In this document: positions 1 through 6,403 of the stretch, piece after piece
Numbering within the stretch: the first letter of the stretch is position 1
How the letters are laid out: every line of letters starts with the position of its first letter
NCBI GenBank assembly: GCA_944385195.1
Contig: CALWWH010000150.1
Coordinates: 1 to 19,630, forward strand
Reading direction: 5' to 3'
Length of the DNA: 19,630 nucleotides
From: an uncultured Oscillospiraceae bacterium
GTDB taxonomy: Bacteria > Bacillota > Clostridia > Oscillospirales > Oscillospiraceae
Made by a program: the position numbers and the translations under genes
The notes under the pieces: generated by a model
What the model was told of the DNA's origin: nothing
Seen by the model: the letters and a program-made list of their open reading frames with translations, nothing else
Database searches by the model: none

Positions 1-15
1 GACGCTCTTCCGATC
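1..15. other. Residual Illumina TruSeq adapter at contig end
   Basis: GACGCTCTTCCGATC is identical to the 3' end of the TruSeq universal adapter apart from the adapter's final T. Genome-like sequence begins at base 16, where the reading frame of the reverse-strand hydrolase is a natural family N-terminus. These bases are very probably not from the organism, and the first codons read across them (15 to 1) should not be trusted. Confidence 0.85.
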
Positions 16-81
16 CCACTCCACAGTGGCGGAGGGAATGCCGACGGATTCGGGTGTAACGCGCGCAAACTCGGTACGCAT
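1..81 (-). CDS. Serine hydrolase of the beta-lactamase fold, N-terminal fragment
   Basis: Only the first 22 genuine codons (81 down to 16) are present; bases 1-15 are adapter. The peptide contains VTPESVGIPS, the N-terminal signature of class C beta-lactamase-like serine hydrolases (Beta-lactamase family: penicillin-binding-protein-like esterases and peptidases), in which 'PESVGI-S' precedes the first helix. The catalytic SxxK and YxN motifs would lie beyond the window. The ATG at 81 is preceded by AAAGGAG at good spacing and by a TTGACA-N17-TATTGT promoter, so the start is well supported. No signal peptide is visible, suggesting a cytoplasmic enzyme. Substrate cannot be inferred. Confidence 0.7.
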   Translation of the reverse strand, partial: MRTEFARVTPESVGIPSATVEWDRKSV

Positions 82-116
82 AAACTCTGCTCCTTTATAA
101 AGTGATTTATGTATTC

Positions 117-145
117 ACAATATCACATAGAAACATCGATGTCAA
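117..145 (-). promoter_or_regulatory. Sigma-A promoter of the serine hydrolase gene
   Basis: Read on the reverse strand: TTGACA at 145-140, 17-bp spacer, TATTGT at 122-117. Transcription would start near 110 and run into the hydrolase at 81. Confidence 0.7.
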
Positions 146-216
146 TCGTTTACTCTGAATTATTTTGGATTCTTAGCTTTGCCCGGAGGCCGCCCATCCG
201 CCGCCGCAGGAGACAA

Positions 217-251
217 GCCGGCGGCCGGGCTGAGTGAGCCCGACCGCCGGC
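217..251. repeat. GC-rich 15-bp inverted repeat in the divergent intergenic region
   Basis: GCCGGCGGCCGGGCT (217-231) pairs with 237-251 with a single mismatch around the loop GAGTG. There is no T tract on either side, so it is not a standard intrinsic terminator. It sits in the 368-base gene-free stretch 82-449 between two divergent promoters. That stretch is otherwise GC-rich and, besides the two promoters, holds nothing recognised; the small reading frames across it lack ribosome binding sites and family features. Confidence 0.5.
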
Positions 252-383
252 CGGGGCCCGGGGGAACAATCCCTGGGCTGGGTCCTGAAACAAGCGGAGG
301 AAAAGTACACTTTTCCCTGCCCTTTGCCGCGCATTTTGCCAATATCTCTCTATTACAGTTGGGTGACAAAAGCCGCCCAGGCA

Positions 384-412
384 TTGACCCCGGGCCCGTC
401 ACAGAGTATGAT
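384..412 (+). promoter_or_regulatory. Sigma-A promoter of the SLH-domain gene
   Basis: TTGACC (384-389), 17-bp spacer, TATGAT (407-412). The spacer contains the palindrome CCCGGGCCCG. Expected transcription start is near 419, giving a leader of about 30 bases. Confidence 0.7.
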
Positions 413-449
413 ATGCTTACATAGAATCCCAAGGAAGGAGCCGCCTTTT

Positions 450-1646
450 ATGAAACGCCTTACCGCCCTGATGGGCTGTCTGCTGCTCCTGCTCTCTATG
501 GCGCTTGGCGCCCGCGCGCAGGAACTGCCATATTCCGACACCCACGCCATTCGCAATACCGATGCTGTGGCCATGCTCACGGACCTCCAACTGTTGGAGG
601 GCGATGATAACCGGGAATTTCACCCTTCTACCTACCTGACCCGCGCCGAAGCCGCTAAAATTGCTGCCCTGGTGGTCTGTGCAGACCCGGTGCCGACGAT
701 TGCAGCCCCGTTCGGGGACATTGATGGCTCCTGGGCCAAAGACTATATCAGTTTCGGCTACGAACAGGGCTATCTCGACGGCGGCAGCGACTGCTTCCAG
801 CCGGATGAGCCTGTCACCGCCCGCGAACTGGTTAAAATGCTCCTGGGCGCCATCGGCTACGACTTCTCCGCGATGGAAGACCCCGAGCAGAGCCTGGATG
901 CGCTGGCCGAGGAACTGCGGGTCTATAACGGCTACGAGCTGGACTACAACCAGCCCATCAGCCGCGACTACGCCGCCCGTCTCATCATCAACGTCCTGGG
1001 CTGCAGCGTCGTCACCGGCTATGAAAACGGCGAGCCAGTCTACCTGGAGGACGACCTGCTCAACCCGGTCTCCGCCCTGGAGCACCGCTTTGGCGTCATC
1101 CGCTATCAGCAGGTGATCACCGCCAACGAGTACGCCGACCTGGAGAGCCCCAACGCTCCTCTGGAAGAGGGGATGACCAAACTCTATGGCCACTATCCGA
1201 TGCGCTTTGGCTCCAACTTGGCCGCCCTGGGCCGCACCGTCACCGTCTATCTCCGTGACGGCCAGCTGGTGGGTGTGCCGATGTACGACCCCGAGGAGTT
1301 CTGCGTCACCGTCAGCGGTCAAGAGGCCGTCGACACCCTGCTGGTCAATGGCGGATATACCTTGGCCCAGGAGGGCAAGGTCTACGACAACGCAGTCCTG
1401 ACCGATGCCGGCGCGCTCCTATCCATCGCCCAGACCGACACGGTTACGTTCATCGATTACGAGTCCGACGGCGCCATCGATCTGGCCCTGATCTACCGCT
1501 GGCAGGCCTACGAGGTCTTGCAGAGCAGCCCGCTGGTCATCAGCACCCCAGAGGGTAACCAGGTCTTCCCCAATCAGTCCATCGCCCCTGCAGAGGAGCT
1601 CTATGCGCTGTGTATCGGCGGCCGTTGGACCCTCAAAACCCAGTAA
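450..1646 (+). CDS. Secreted S-layer-homology (SLH) domain protein
   Basis: 398-aa exported protein. The ATG at 450 is chosen because AAGGAAGGAG lies 9 bases upstream and the N-terminus is a clear signal peptide: basic MKRL, a hydrophobic LLLLLSMALG core and likely cleavage after A23 (ARA). Upstream in-frame starts would bury the signal. Residues about 26-78 and 88-137 are SLH repeats, with the hallmark FGDIDGSWAKDYI, the GYLDGG turn and the FxPxxxxTRAE/TARE endings; a weaker third copy spans about 145-190. SLH domains bind pyruvylated secondary cell-wall polymer, so the protein is probably attached to the cell surface. The rest (about 200-398) is not recognised; it contains YGHYPMRFGSNLAALGRTVT and ends without a membrane anchor. 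It is transcribed alone, between its own promoter and a terminator. SLH assignment is secure, function unknown. Confidence 0.85.
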   Translation: MKRLTALMGCLLLLLSMALGARAQELPYSDTHAIRNTDAVAMLTDLQLLEGDDNREFHPSTYLTRAEAAKIAALVVCADPVPTIAAPFGDIDGSWAKDYISFGYEQGYLDGGSDCFQPDEPVTARELVKMLLGAIGYDFSAMEDPEQSLDALAEELRVYNGYELDYNQPISRDYAARLIINVLGCSVVTGYENGEPVYLEDDLLNPVSALEHRFGVIRYQQVITANEYADLESPNAPLEEGMTKLYGHYPMRFGSNLAALGRTVTVYLRDGQLVGVPMYDPEEFCVTVSGQEAVDTLLVNGGYTLAQEGKVYDNAVLTDAGALLSIAQTDTVTFIDYESDGAIDLALIYRWQAYEVLQSSPLVISTPEGNQVFPNQSIAPAEELYALCIGGRWTLKTQ

Positions 1647-1650
1647 GTCC

Positions 1651-1690
1651 AAGAGCAGCCGCCGGTACGGACGGCTGCTCTTGCTATTTT
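1651..1690 (+). terminator. Intrinsic terminator of the SLH gene
   Basis: AAGAGCAGCCG (1651-1661) pairs perfectly with 1672-1682 around a 10-base loop, followed by the T-rich tail GCTATTTTAT. The stem starts five bases after the stop codon. Confidence 0.75.
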
Positions 1691-1708
1691 ATCTATAAGG
1701 TGTATAAT
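1681..1708 (+). promoter_or_regulatory. Promoter of the M3 peptidase, overlapping the preceding terminator tail
   Basis: TATAAT at 1703-1708 is perfect. The best -35 is TTGCTA at 1681-1686 (4 of 6), with a 16-bp spacer; it overlaps the end of the terminator stem. Confidence 0.55.
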
Positions 1709-1742
1709 AGTACCAAATTGATCCAGAAAGGAAGGTCCCCCC

Positions 1743-3431
1743 ATGAAAGTTACTGAGCTGCCCTACAGGCGAATCACCCTCGAAGAGGTCCAGTCCCGCG
1801 CCGAAAAGGTCATCCAGACGGTCAAAAGCGCCAATACCGTCGGCGAGATCCTCGCCGCCCGCAAGGACATGACTGCCCTGCACAAAGACTACAACACCAA
1901 CGCCGGCCTGTGCTATATGCGCTACAGCATCAACACTGCCGACGAGTTCTACGCTGCGGAGAAGGACTACTATGACCAGATCGGACCCGTGATCGACAAC
2001 CTGAATTTCGAGTACGCATCGGCCCTGCTGGAGAGCCCCCTGCGCCCCGCGCTGGAAAAGGTCCTCAACCCCGTCCTCTTCAAGAGTCTGGAGGTTCAGC
2101 GCAAGGCGATGTCCCCGGAGATCATCGAGGATATGGTGGAGGAAAATAAGCTCACCAGCCAGTACAGCAAGCTGCTGAGCACCATGGAGTTCACCTTCCG
2201 GGGCCAGACCATGCCCCGCACCGTCCTGGCCGGGTACTTCAAGGACGACGACCGCCAGACCCGCAAGGAAGCCTATGTCCAGCTGGGCGTGGGCCTACAG
2301 GCCCACGCCCAGGAGCTGGACGAGATCTTCGACAAGCTGGTCCACGTCCGCGACCGCATGGCTAAGAAAATGGGCTACAAGAACTTCGTCGAGCTGGGCT
2401 ACTACCGCATGGGCCGGCTGTGCTTTGACCAGCAGAGCGTCGCCGTGTTCCGCCAGAACATCCTCAGCGATGTGGTCCCTGTGGTGGAGCGCCTGCGCAC
2501 CGCCAACGCCAAAAAAATGGGCATCGACACCTTCATGGTCTATGACTACGACGTTGTCACCCCAGGCGGCGACCCAAAGCCCATCGGCGGCAAGGAGGGG
2601 ATCTTCTCCGCTGCCCGCCAGATGTACCACGCCATGAGCCCTGAGTCCGGCGCTTTCATCGACATGATGCTGGACAATGATGCGTTTGATGTTGACTCCC
2701 GCCCCAACAAGTCCCCCGGCGGCTACTGCACACAGTTCCCCAACTTCAAGCAGCCGTTCATCTTTGCCAACTTTAACGGCACGGCTGGCGACGTCGATGT
2801 GGTCACCCACGAGGCAGGCCATGCCTTTAACGCCTATATGATCATGGACAATGAGTACGCCGACGAGCTGGGCTGCGGCGGCATGGAGACCGCAGAAACC
2901 CACTCGATGAGCATGGAGTTCTTCGCCTGGCCCTATATGAAGAACTTCTTCGGCGAGAATGACCAGCGCTACCGCTATATGCACGCCCTGGACAGCCTGA
3001 GCTTTCTGCCCTACGGCACCATGGTCGACGCCTTCCAGCACATCGTGTATGAAAAGCCCGATATGACGCCTCAAGAGCGCAAGGCGGCCTGGAGGGAGCT
3101 GGAGTCCCAGTTCCGCCCCTACATCCACTTCGAGGGCATCCCCTACATCGAAGAGGGCGTTCGCTGGCAGTACCAGGCCCATATCTACGAGAGCCCCTTC
3201 TACTACATTGACTACTGTCTGGCGCAGACCGCTGCCTTCAACTTCCTGCTGGCTTCCCAGGAGGATTATGGCGACGCTTTTGCTCGCTATCTGCATCTGC
3301 TCAAGCAAGGCGGGGAGCAGGTCTGGACCGACCTACTCGCTGAGGCAAAGATCCCCAGTCCCTTCGAGCCAGGCGCACTGCGTACCCTGGCCCAGGGCGT
3401 CGAGGCTCTGCTGACCAAAATCGAGCCTTAA
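1743..3431 (+). CDS. M3 family oligoendopeptidase (PepF-like zinc metallopeptidase)
   Basis: 562-aa cytoplasmic peptidase without a signal peptide, the usual length for M3 oligoendopeptidases. The active site reads VVTHEAGHAF: zinc ligands H356 and H360 with catalytic E357 (HExxH). E385, exactly 25 residues after the second histidine, lies in METAETHSMSME and fits the third ligand as in thimet oligopeptidase. The N-terminal part (about 1-190) is the helical lid typical of PepF-like members. The start is supported by GAAAGGAAGG ending 7 bases before the ATG. The enzyme would hydrolyse imported short peptides for amino-acid nutrition or clear peptide fragments. It is monocistronic, between its own promoter and a long hairpin. 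Subfamily and peptide-length preference cannot be told from the sequence alone. Confidence 0.92.
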   Translation: MKVTELPYRRITLEEVQSRAEKVIQTVKSANTVGEILAARKDMTALHKDYNTNAGLCYMRYSINTADEFYAAEKDYYDQIGPVIDNLNFEYASALLESPLRPALEKVLNPVLFKSLEVQRKAMSPEIIEDMVEENKLTSQYSKLLSTMEFTFRGQTMPRTVLAGYFKDDDRQTRKEAYVQLGVGLQAHAQELDEIFDKLVHVRDRMAKKMGYKNFVELGYYRMGRLCFDQQSVAVFRQNILSDVVPVVERLRTANAKKMGIDTFMVYDYDVVTPGGDPKPIGGKEGIFSAARQMYHAMSPESGAFIDMMLDNDAFDVDSRPNKSPGGYCTQFPNFKQPFIFANFNGTAGDVDVVTHEAGHAFNAYMIMDNEYADELGCGGMETAETHSMSMEFFAWPYMKNFFGENDQRYRYMHALDSLSFLPYGTMVDAFQHIVYEKPDMTPQERKAAWRELESQFRPYIHFEGIPYIEEGVRWQYQAHIYESPFYYIDYCLAQTAAFNFLLASQEDYGDAFARYLHLLKQGGEQVWTDLLAEAKIPSPFEPGALRTLAQGVEALLTKIEP

Positions 3432-3448
3432 AACCAACGCTGTATTAG

Positions 3449-3495
3449 CGAGCCGGTGCACTGCGTTCGGCAGTGCACCGGCTCGTACTTGTATA
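3449..3495 (+). terminator. Long perfect hairpin after the M3 peptidase
   Basis: CGAGCCGGTGCACTGC (3449-3464) pairs perfectly over 16 bp with 3470-3485 around the loop GTTCG. The tail TACTTGTATATAC is only moderately T-rich, so termination efficiency is uncertain, but position and stem strength fit a terminator. Confidence 0.65.
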
Positions 3496-3526
3496 TACAG
3501 GCTGTCTTTGATAGAAAGACAAAAAA

Positions 3527-3542
3527 ATGAAAGCGATAACAA
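3527..3542 (+). promoter_or_regulatory. Catabolite-responsive element (cre) upstream of the alcohol dehydrogenase
   Basis: ATGAAAGCGATAACAA fits the CcpA-binding consensus WTGNAANCGNWNNCAW at every defined position. It lies about 87 bp upstream of the -35 box of the alcohol dehydrogenase promoter, a position more typical of CcpA activation (as at ackA or pta) than of a promoter block. The rest of the AT-rich gap 3486-3741 holds the promoter and a palindrome. Confidence 0.55.
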
Positions 3543-3628
3543 TTGAATCATTATATAGATATTGATAAAAGCATATCGGAATGGATTAGTGCGAAATCAC
3601 AAATTGAAATTGTAGAAATAAAAAGTTA

Positions 3629-3657
3629 TTGACAGGAATATGGTGGCATGATATACT
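3629..3657 (+). promoter_or_regulatory. Strong sigma-A promoter of the secondary alcohol dehydrogenase
   Basis: TTGACA (3629-3634), 17-bp spacer, TATACT (3652-3657): a perfect -35 and 5 of 6 in the -10. Start near 3664 leaves a leader of about 78 bases. Confidence 0.85.
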
Positions 3658-3705
3658 GTGTCCGCTAGCAAAAACAAATTTCGACCGTCTTTGTCTAGAA
3701 TACAC

Positions 3706-3722
3706 TCAATAATGATTATTAA
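3706..3722. promoter_or_regulatory. Palindrome resembling a Fur-family box in the alcohol dehydrogenase leader
   Basis: AATAAT-G-ATTATT (3708-3720) is a perfect inverted repeat. In the 7-1-7 Fur/PerR layout (TGATAATnATTATCA) it agrees at most positions. It lies roughly 45-60 bases downstream of the predicted transcription start and just before the ribosome binding site, where a bound repressor could block elongation. AT-rich context makes chance occurrence possible. Confidence 0.3.
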
Positions 3723-3741
3723 ATGAAAGGTGGACCACTCA

Positions 3742-4794
3742 ATGAAAGGTTTCGCAATGTTGAAGATAGGCCAGACTGGCTGGATCACCAAGGACACTCC
3801 CGCCTGCGGGCCAATGGATGCCATCTGTAAGCCTCTGGCGCTGGCTCCCTGCACCTCTGACGTGCATACCGTTTGGGCAGGCGCCATCGGCGATCGTCAC
3901 AATATGATTCTGGGCCATGAGGCTGTGGGAGAGGTAGTCGAAGTCGGCAGCCTGGTCAAAGACTTTAAGGTGGGCGACAAGGTCCTGGTCTCCGCCATTA
4001 CCCCCGACTGGGGCTCCCTGCAGGCGCAGGAGGGCTACGCCATGCACAGCGGCGGCATGCTAGCTGGCTGGAAGTTCTCCAACTTCAAAGACGGTGTCTT
4101 TGCAGAGTTCTTCCATGTGAACGAGGCTGACGCCAACCTGGCGCACCTGCCCGAGGGCATGGATCTGGGCGCGGCGACCATGATCAGCGACATGGTCCCC
4201 ACGGGCTTCCATGGCGTGGAGCTGGCAGACGTCCAGTTCGGTGACAACGTTGCCGTCATCGGCATCGGCCCTGTGGGCCTGATGGCTGTGGCAGCGGCGG
4301 GTATCCGCGGCGCGGCCAATATCTACGCCGTCGGCTCCCGTAAAAACTGCGCCGACCTGGCCATGGAATTCGGCGCGACCAACATTATCAACTATCGCGA
4401 GGGCGACATCGTCGAGCAGATCCTCGACCTGAACCACGGACCTGTGGATCGGATTGTCGTCGCCGGCGGCGACAACGACACCTTTGACCAGGCCATCCGT
4501 ATGCTCAAGCCCGGCGGTGTCATTGGCAATGTCAACTACCTCGGTGATGGCGACACCATCGGCCTGCCCCGTGTGGAGTGGGGCTGCGGCATGGGCCACA
4601 AGAAGATCGTCGGCGGGCTGATGCCCGGCCGACGCCTGCGCTCCGAGAAGCTGGCGCGCCTGGTGCAGACCCACCGCATCCACCCCGAGAAGCTCATCAC
4701 TCATCGCTTCGAGGGCCTGGAGAATGTCGAGCCAGCCCTGATGCTCATGAAGGACAAGCCCCGCGACCTGATCAAGCCCCTGGTAGTTCTCTAA
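3742..4794 (+). CDS. adh: NADP-dependent secondary alcohol dehydrogenase (zinc MDR family)
   Basis: 350-aa cytosolic medium-chain dehydrogenase closely resembling the isopropanol/secondary alcohol dehydrogenases of Clostridium beijerinckii and Thermoanaerobacter brockii (about 350 aa). It interconverts secondary alcohols and ketones with NADP(H). Zinc ligands fall at the same positions as in those enzymes: C37 (ALAPCTSDVHT), H59-E60 (LGHEAVGE) and D150 (MISDMVPTGFHG). The Rossmann glycine motif is G174-I-G-P-V-G179. The NADP-specifying set G198, S199, R200 and Y218 is complete. The C-terminal VEWGCGMGHKKIVGGL and MLMKDKPRDLIKP blocks also match. The start at 3742 follows GAAAGGTGG at 8 bases; a GTG at 3730 overlaps that site and is rejected. 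It is monocistronic with a strong promoter, a cre site and a strong terminator. Probably used to dispose of reducing power during fermentation; the physiological substrate is inferred. Confidence 0.93.
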   Translation: MKGFAMLKIGQTGWITKDTPACGPMDAICKPLALAPCTSDVHTVWAGAIGDRHNMILGHEAVGEVVEVGSLVKDFKVGDKVLVSAITPDWGSLQAQEGYAMHSGGMLAGWKFSNFKDGVFAEFFHVNEADANLAHLPEGMDLGAATMISDMVPTGFHGVELADVQFGDNVAVIGIGPVGLMAVAAAGIRGAANIYAVGSRKNCADLAMEFGATNIINYREGDIVEQILDLNHGPVDRIVVAGGDNDTFDQAIRMLKPGGVIGNVNYLGDGDTIGLPRVEWGCGMGHKKIVGGLMPGRRLRSEKLARLVQTHRIHPEKLITHRFEGLENVEPALMLMKDKPRDLIKPLVVL

Positions 4795-4800
4795 TCTGCA

Positions 4801-4837
4801 CAAGGCCCCAACCGCCGGGTTGGGGCCTTGTTTTTTT
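4801..4837 (+). terminator. Strong intrinsic terminator of the alcohol dehydrogenase
   Basis: CAAGGCCCCAACC (4801-4813) pairs with 4818-4830 around a GCCG loop, a 13-bp perfect stem, followed directly by seven T residues (4831-4837). Confidence 0.93.
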
Positions 4838-4899
4838 GCCGCTTATTGGATTATGTCAACCGTTAGACAAGGGGAACCGGGGAAAAGTTCGAGGCAAGC

Positions 4900-4929
4900 T
4901 GTGCATAACCCTGTTCATAATGTGCAAAA
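4900..4929 (-). other. Cluster of three DnaA-box-like 9-mers
   Basis: On the reverse strand: TTTTGCACA (4929-4921), TTATGAACA (4920-4912) and TTATGCACA (4908-4900). The last fits the DnaA box TTATNCACA exactly, the first fits the relaxed TTWTNCACA and the middle one has one mismatch. All three share one orientation within 30 bp between two convergent genes. No dnaA, dnaN or AT-rich unwinding element is nearby, so this is not an obvious oriC. Confidence 0.35.
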
Positions 4930-4951
4930 CCCCGCCGATGGCGGGGTTTTG
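4925..4951. terminator. Bidirectional hairpin between convergent genes
   Basis: CAAAACCCCGCC (4925-4936) pairs perfectly with 4940-4951 around the loop GAT. The T runs are inside the stem (GGGGTTTTG) and both tails are weak. It is most likely the terminator of the reverse-strand MATE gene; the forward-strand gene already has a stronger one. Confidence 0.6.
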
Positions 4952-5034
4952 GCTGGGTTATCCGGAAAATGGAAACTGTATTTTTGGGGGGCATTGGCTG
5001 CCCACCGGCGCATAATCTGCGCAACCGGGAAGGG

Positions 5035-6387
5035 TTATACATCCTCCCTGGGGAGCTTCCGCAGCCGCGTGAGATAGCACACGCACAGCAGCGTCGCAGC
5101 GCCGATCCATGCGACCACTTCGGCATAGAAAATGACCTGATACCCCAGCAGAGCGGGGAAGATCAGCACCGTGCCCACGCGCATACAAAACTCCATGATG
5201 CCCGACAGCAGGGGGACGGTGGTGTTGCCCAGGGCCTGGACGCCGGAGCGGAAGATGTGCAGCAGGTACAGCGCCGGGAGAAACAGGGCCATGATCAGCA
5301 GGTATTGCGTGCCATAGGCCAGCACCTCACTGCCATCGGCGGTGCTGGCGTCCACGAAAAGCGACAGCAGCGGCACGCGCAGCAGGCTCGTGAAGGTCAG
5401 AATGACCACGGCGATGCACAACGCCACTACGATGGCGCGCTTGGTGCAGGTGCGGATGCGGCCATATTTCTCCGCACCGTAGTTTTGGCCGATGAAGGTG
5501 GAAAAGGCGCTGCCCAGCGCGATGCCGGAGGTCTCCAGCAGGCCGTAGAGACGGTTGGTGGCGGAGTAGCCCGCCACGAAGCTGACAGAGTAGCTGTTGA
5601 CCTGATTTTGCAGGACAATGCCCCCGACGCCGATGATGAGGTCGGACATGGACAGGGGCAGACCCATACGGCAGAGTCTGCCGCAGAGCTTCCAGCTGTG
5701 CCAGTGTTCGTGTTTCTCCAGCTTCAAAAGGGAGATGCGCAGCAGGGTGGCGCCGCAAATGAGGGCCGAGACCGCCTGGCCGATGACCGTGGCGATGGCA
5801 GCGCCGGCGACGCCCCAGTGAAAGACGCACACGAAGATCAGGTCCAGGACGATGTTGGTGACCGAGGCGATGATCATGGCCACGAAGGGCGTCCGGGTGT
5901 TGCCCAGACAGCGGAGGATGGCGTTGAAGGCGTTATATAGGCCGACGATCAGGATGCCAGCATAATTGATGCGCAGGTACAGCAGCGAGTCGGCGAAAAG
6001 GAGCTCGGAGGTGTTGACCAGGTGCAGAAAGCCGGGGGCGGCGATTTGCAGCAGGACAGTCAAAATGGCCGAGCAGAGGATGGTCACCAGCAGGGTGTTG
6101 TACACCGTCTGGCGCAGGCCGGGCATATCCCTCTGCCCGAAGCGCTGGGCGCCCAGAATGGCGCCGGCCTGGGTTAGGCCGTAAGGAATACAGACCACTG
6201 GCCAGGTGAACCAGCCGGTGTTGCCCACAGCAGCCAGGGCATTGACGCCCACAAAGCGGCCGACGATAGCGGTGTCGGCGATGACGTAGAGGTTTTGACA
6301 CATGGAGCCCAGCATCAGCGGAATGGCCATCGCCAGCAGCAGCTTGACGAATCCGCCGGAGGTCGTGTCGCGTACGCGGTTTTCCGT
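5035..6387 (-). CDS. MATE family multidrug/sodium antiporter with apparent ACG start
   Basis: Polytopic membrane transporter of the MATE family (about 450 aa, 12 helices), exporting drugs or cationic metabolites in exchange for Na+ or H+. The family N-terminus is plain: ENRVRDTTSGGF, then LLLAMAIPLMLGSMCQNLYV and ADTAIVGRFVGVNALAAVG in helices 1-2; the internal second half repeats the pattern. The first canonical ATG in frame (6330) falls inside helix 1, has no ribosome binding site and would remove 19 conserved residues. The expected start position is ACG at 6387, 9 bases after AGGAG (6401-6397), with ACT just before it. No ATG, GTG or TTG exists in that interval. The stop of the LysR gene is 16 bases upstream, so translation may be coupled. 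Either a rare ACG start, a mutated ATG or a sequence error. Substrate unknown. Confidence 0.85.
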   Translation of the reverse strand, partial: TENRVRDTTSGGFVKLLLAMAIPLMLGSMCQNLYVIADTAIVGRFVGVNALAAVGNTGWFTWPVVCIPYGLTQAGAILGAQRFGQRDMPGLRQTVYNTLLVTILCSAILTVLLQIAAPGFLHLVNTSELLFADSLLYLRINYAGILIVGLYNAFNAILRCLGNTRTPFVAMIIASVTNIVLDLIFVCVFHWGVAGAAIATVIGQAVSALICGATLLRISLLKLEKHEHWHSWKLCGRLCRMGLPLSMSDLIIGVGGIVLQNQVNSYSVSFVAGYSATNRLYGLLETSGIALGSAFSTFIGQNYGAEKYGRIRTCTKRAIVVALCIAVVILTFTSLLRVPLLSLFVDASTADGSEVLAYGTQYLLIMALFLPALYLLHIFRSGVQALGNTTVPLLSGIMEFCMRVGTVLIFPALLGYQVIFYAEVVAWIGAATLLCVCYLTRLRKLPREDV

Positions 6388-6403
6388 AGTAGATCTCTCC
6401 TTT
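6388..6403 (-). promoter_or_regulatory. Ribosome binding site that places the MATE start at a non-canonical codon
   Basis: Reverse strand AAAAGGAGA directly follows the LysR stop codon (6406-6404). Nine bases separate AGGAG from the ACG at 6387, an ideal distance, whereas the first ATG is 66 bases away from it. Confidence 0.6.

Noticed and set aside
417..1322. 301-codon open frame on the reverse strand
   Set aside because: Antisense to the SLH gene and its leader; the SLH frame has a signal peptide and conserved repeats.
2295..3308. 337-codon open frame on the reverse strand
   Set aside because: Antisense to the M3 peptidase with its HExxH site; no ribosome binding site and biased composition.
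3528..3566. 12-codon ORF (MKAITIES...) upstream of the alcohol dehydrogenase
   Set aside because: It lies upstream of the promoter, has no ribosome binding site and overlaps the cre site; chance frame.
3730..3741. GTG at 3730 as start of the alcohol dehydrogenase
   Set aside because: It lies within the ribosome binding site, and homologues begin MKGFAM, matching ATG 3742.
4900..4929. Chromosomal replication origin
   Set aside because: DnaA-like boxes are present, but there is no dnaA/dnaN, no AT-rich unwinding element and no other origin-linked gene.
4995..5034. Hairpin GCGCA-TAATC-TGCGC after the MATE stop codon
   Set aside because: Only 5 bp with bulged extension and no T tract; the 4925-4951 hairpin is a better terminator candidate.
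4969..5940. 323-codon open frame on the forward strand
   Set aside because: Antisense to the MATE transporter; hydrophilic Q/D/H-rich low-complexity peptide without motifs.
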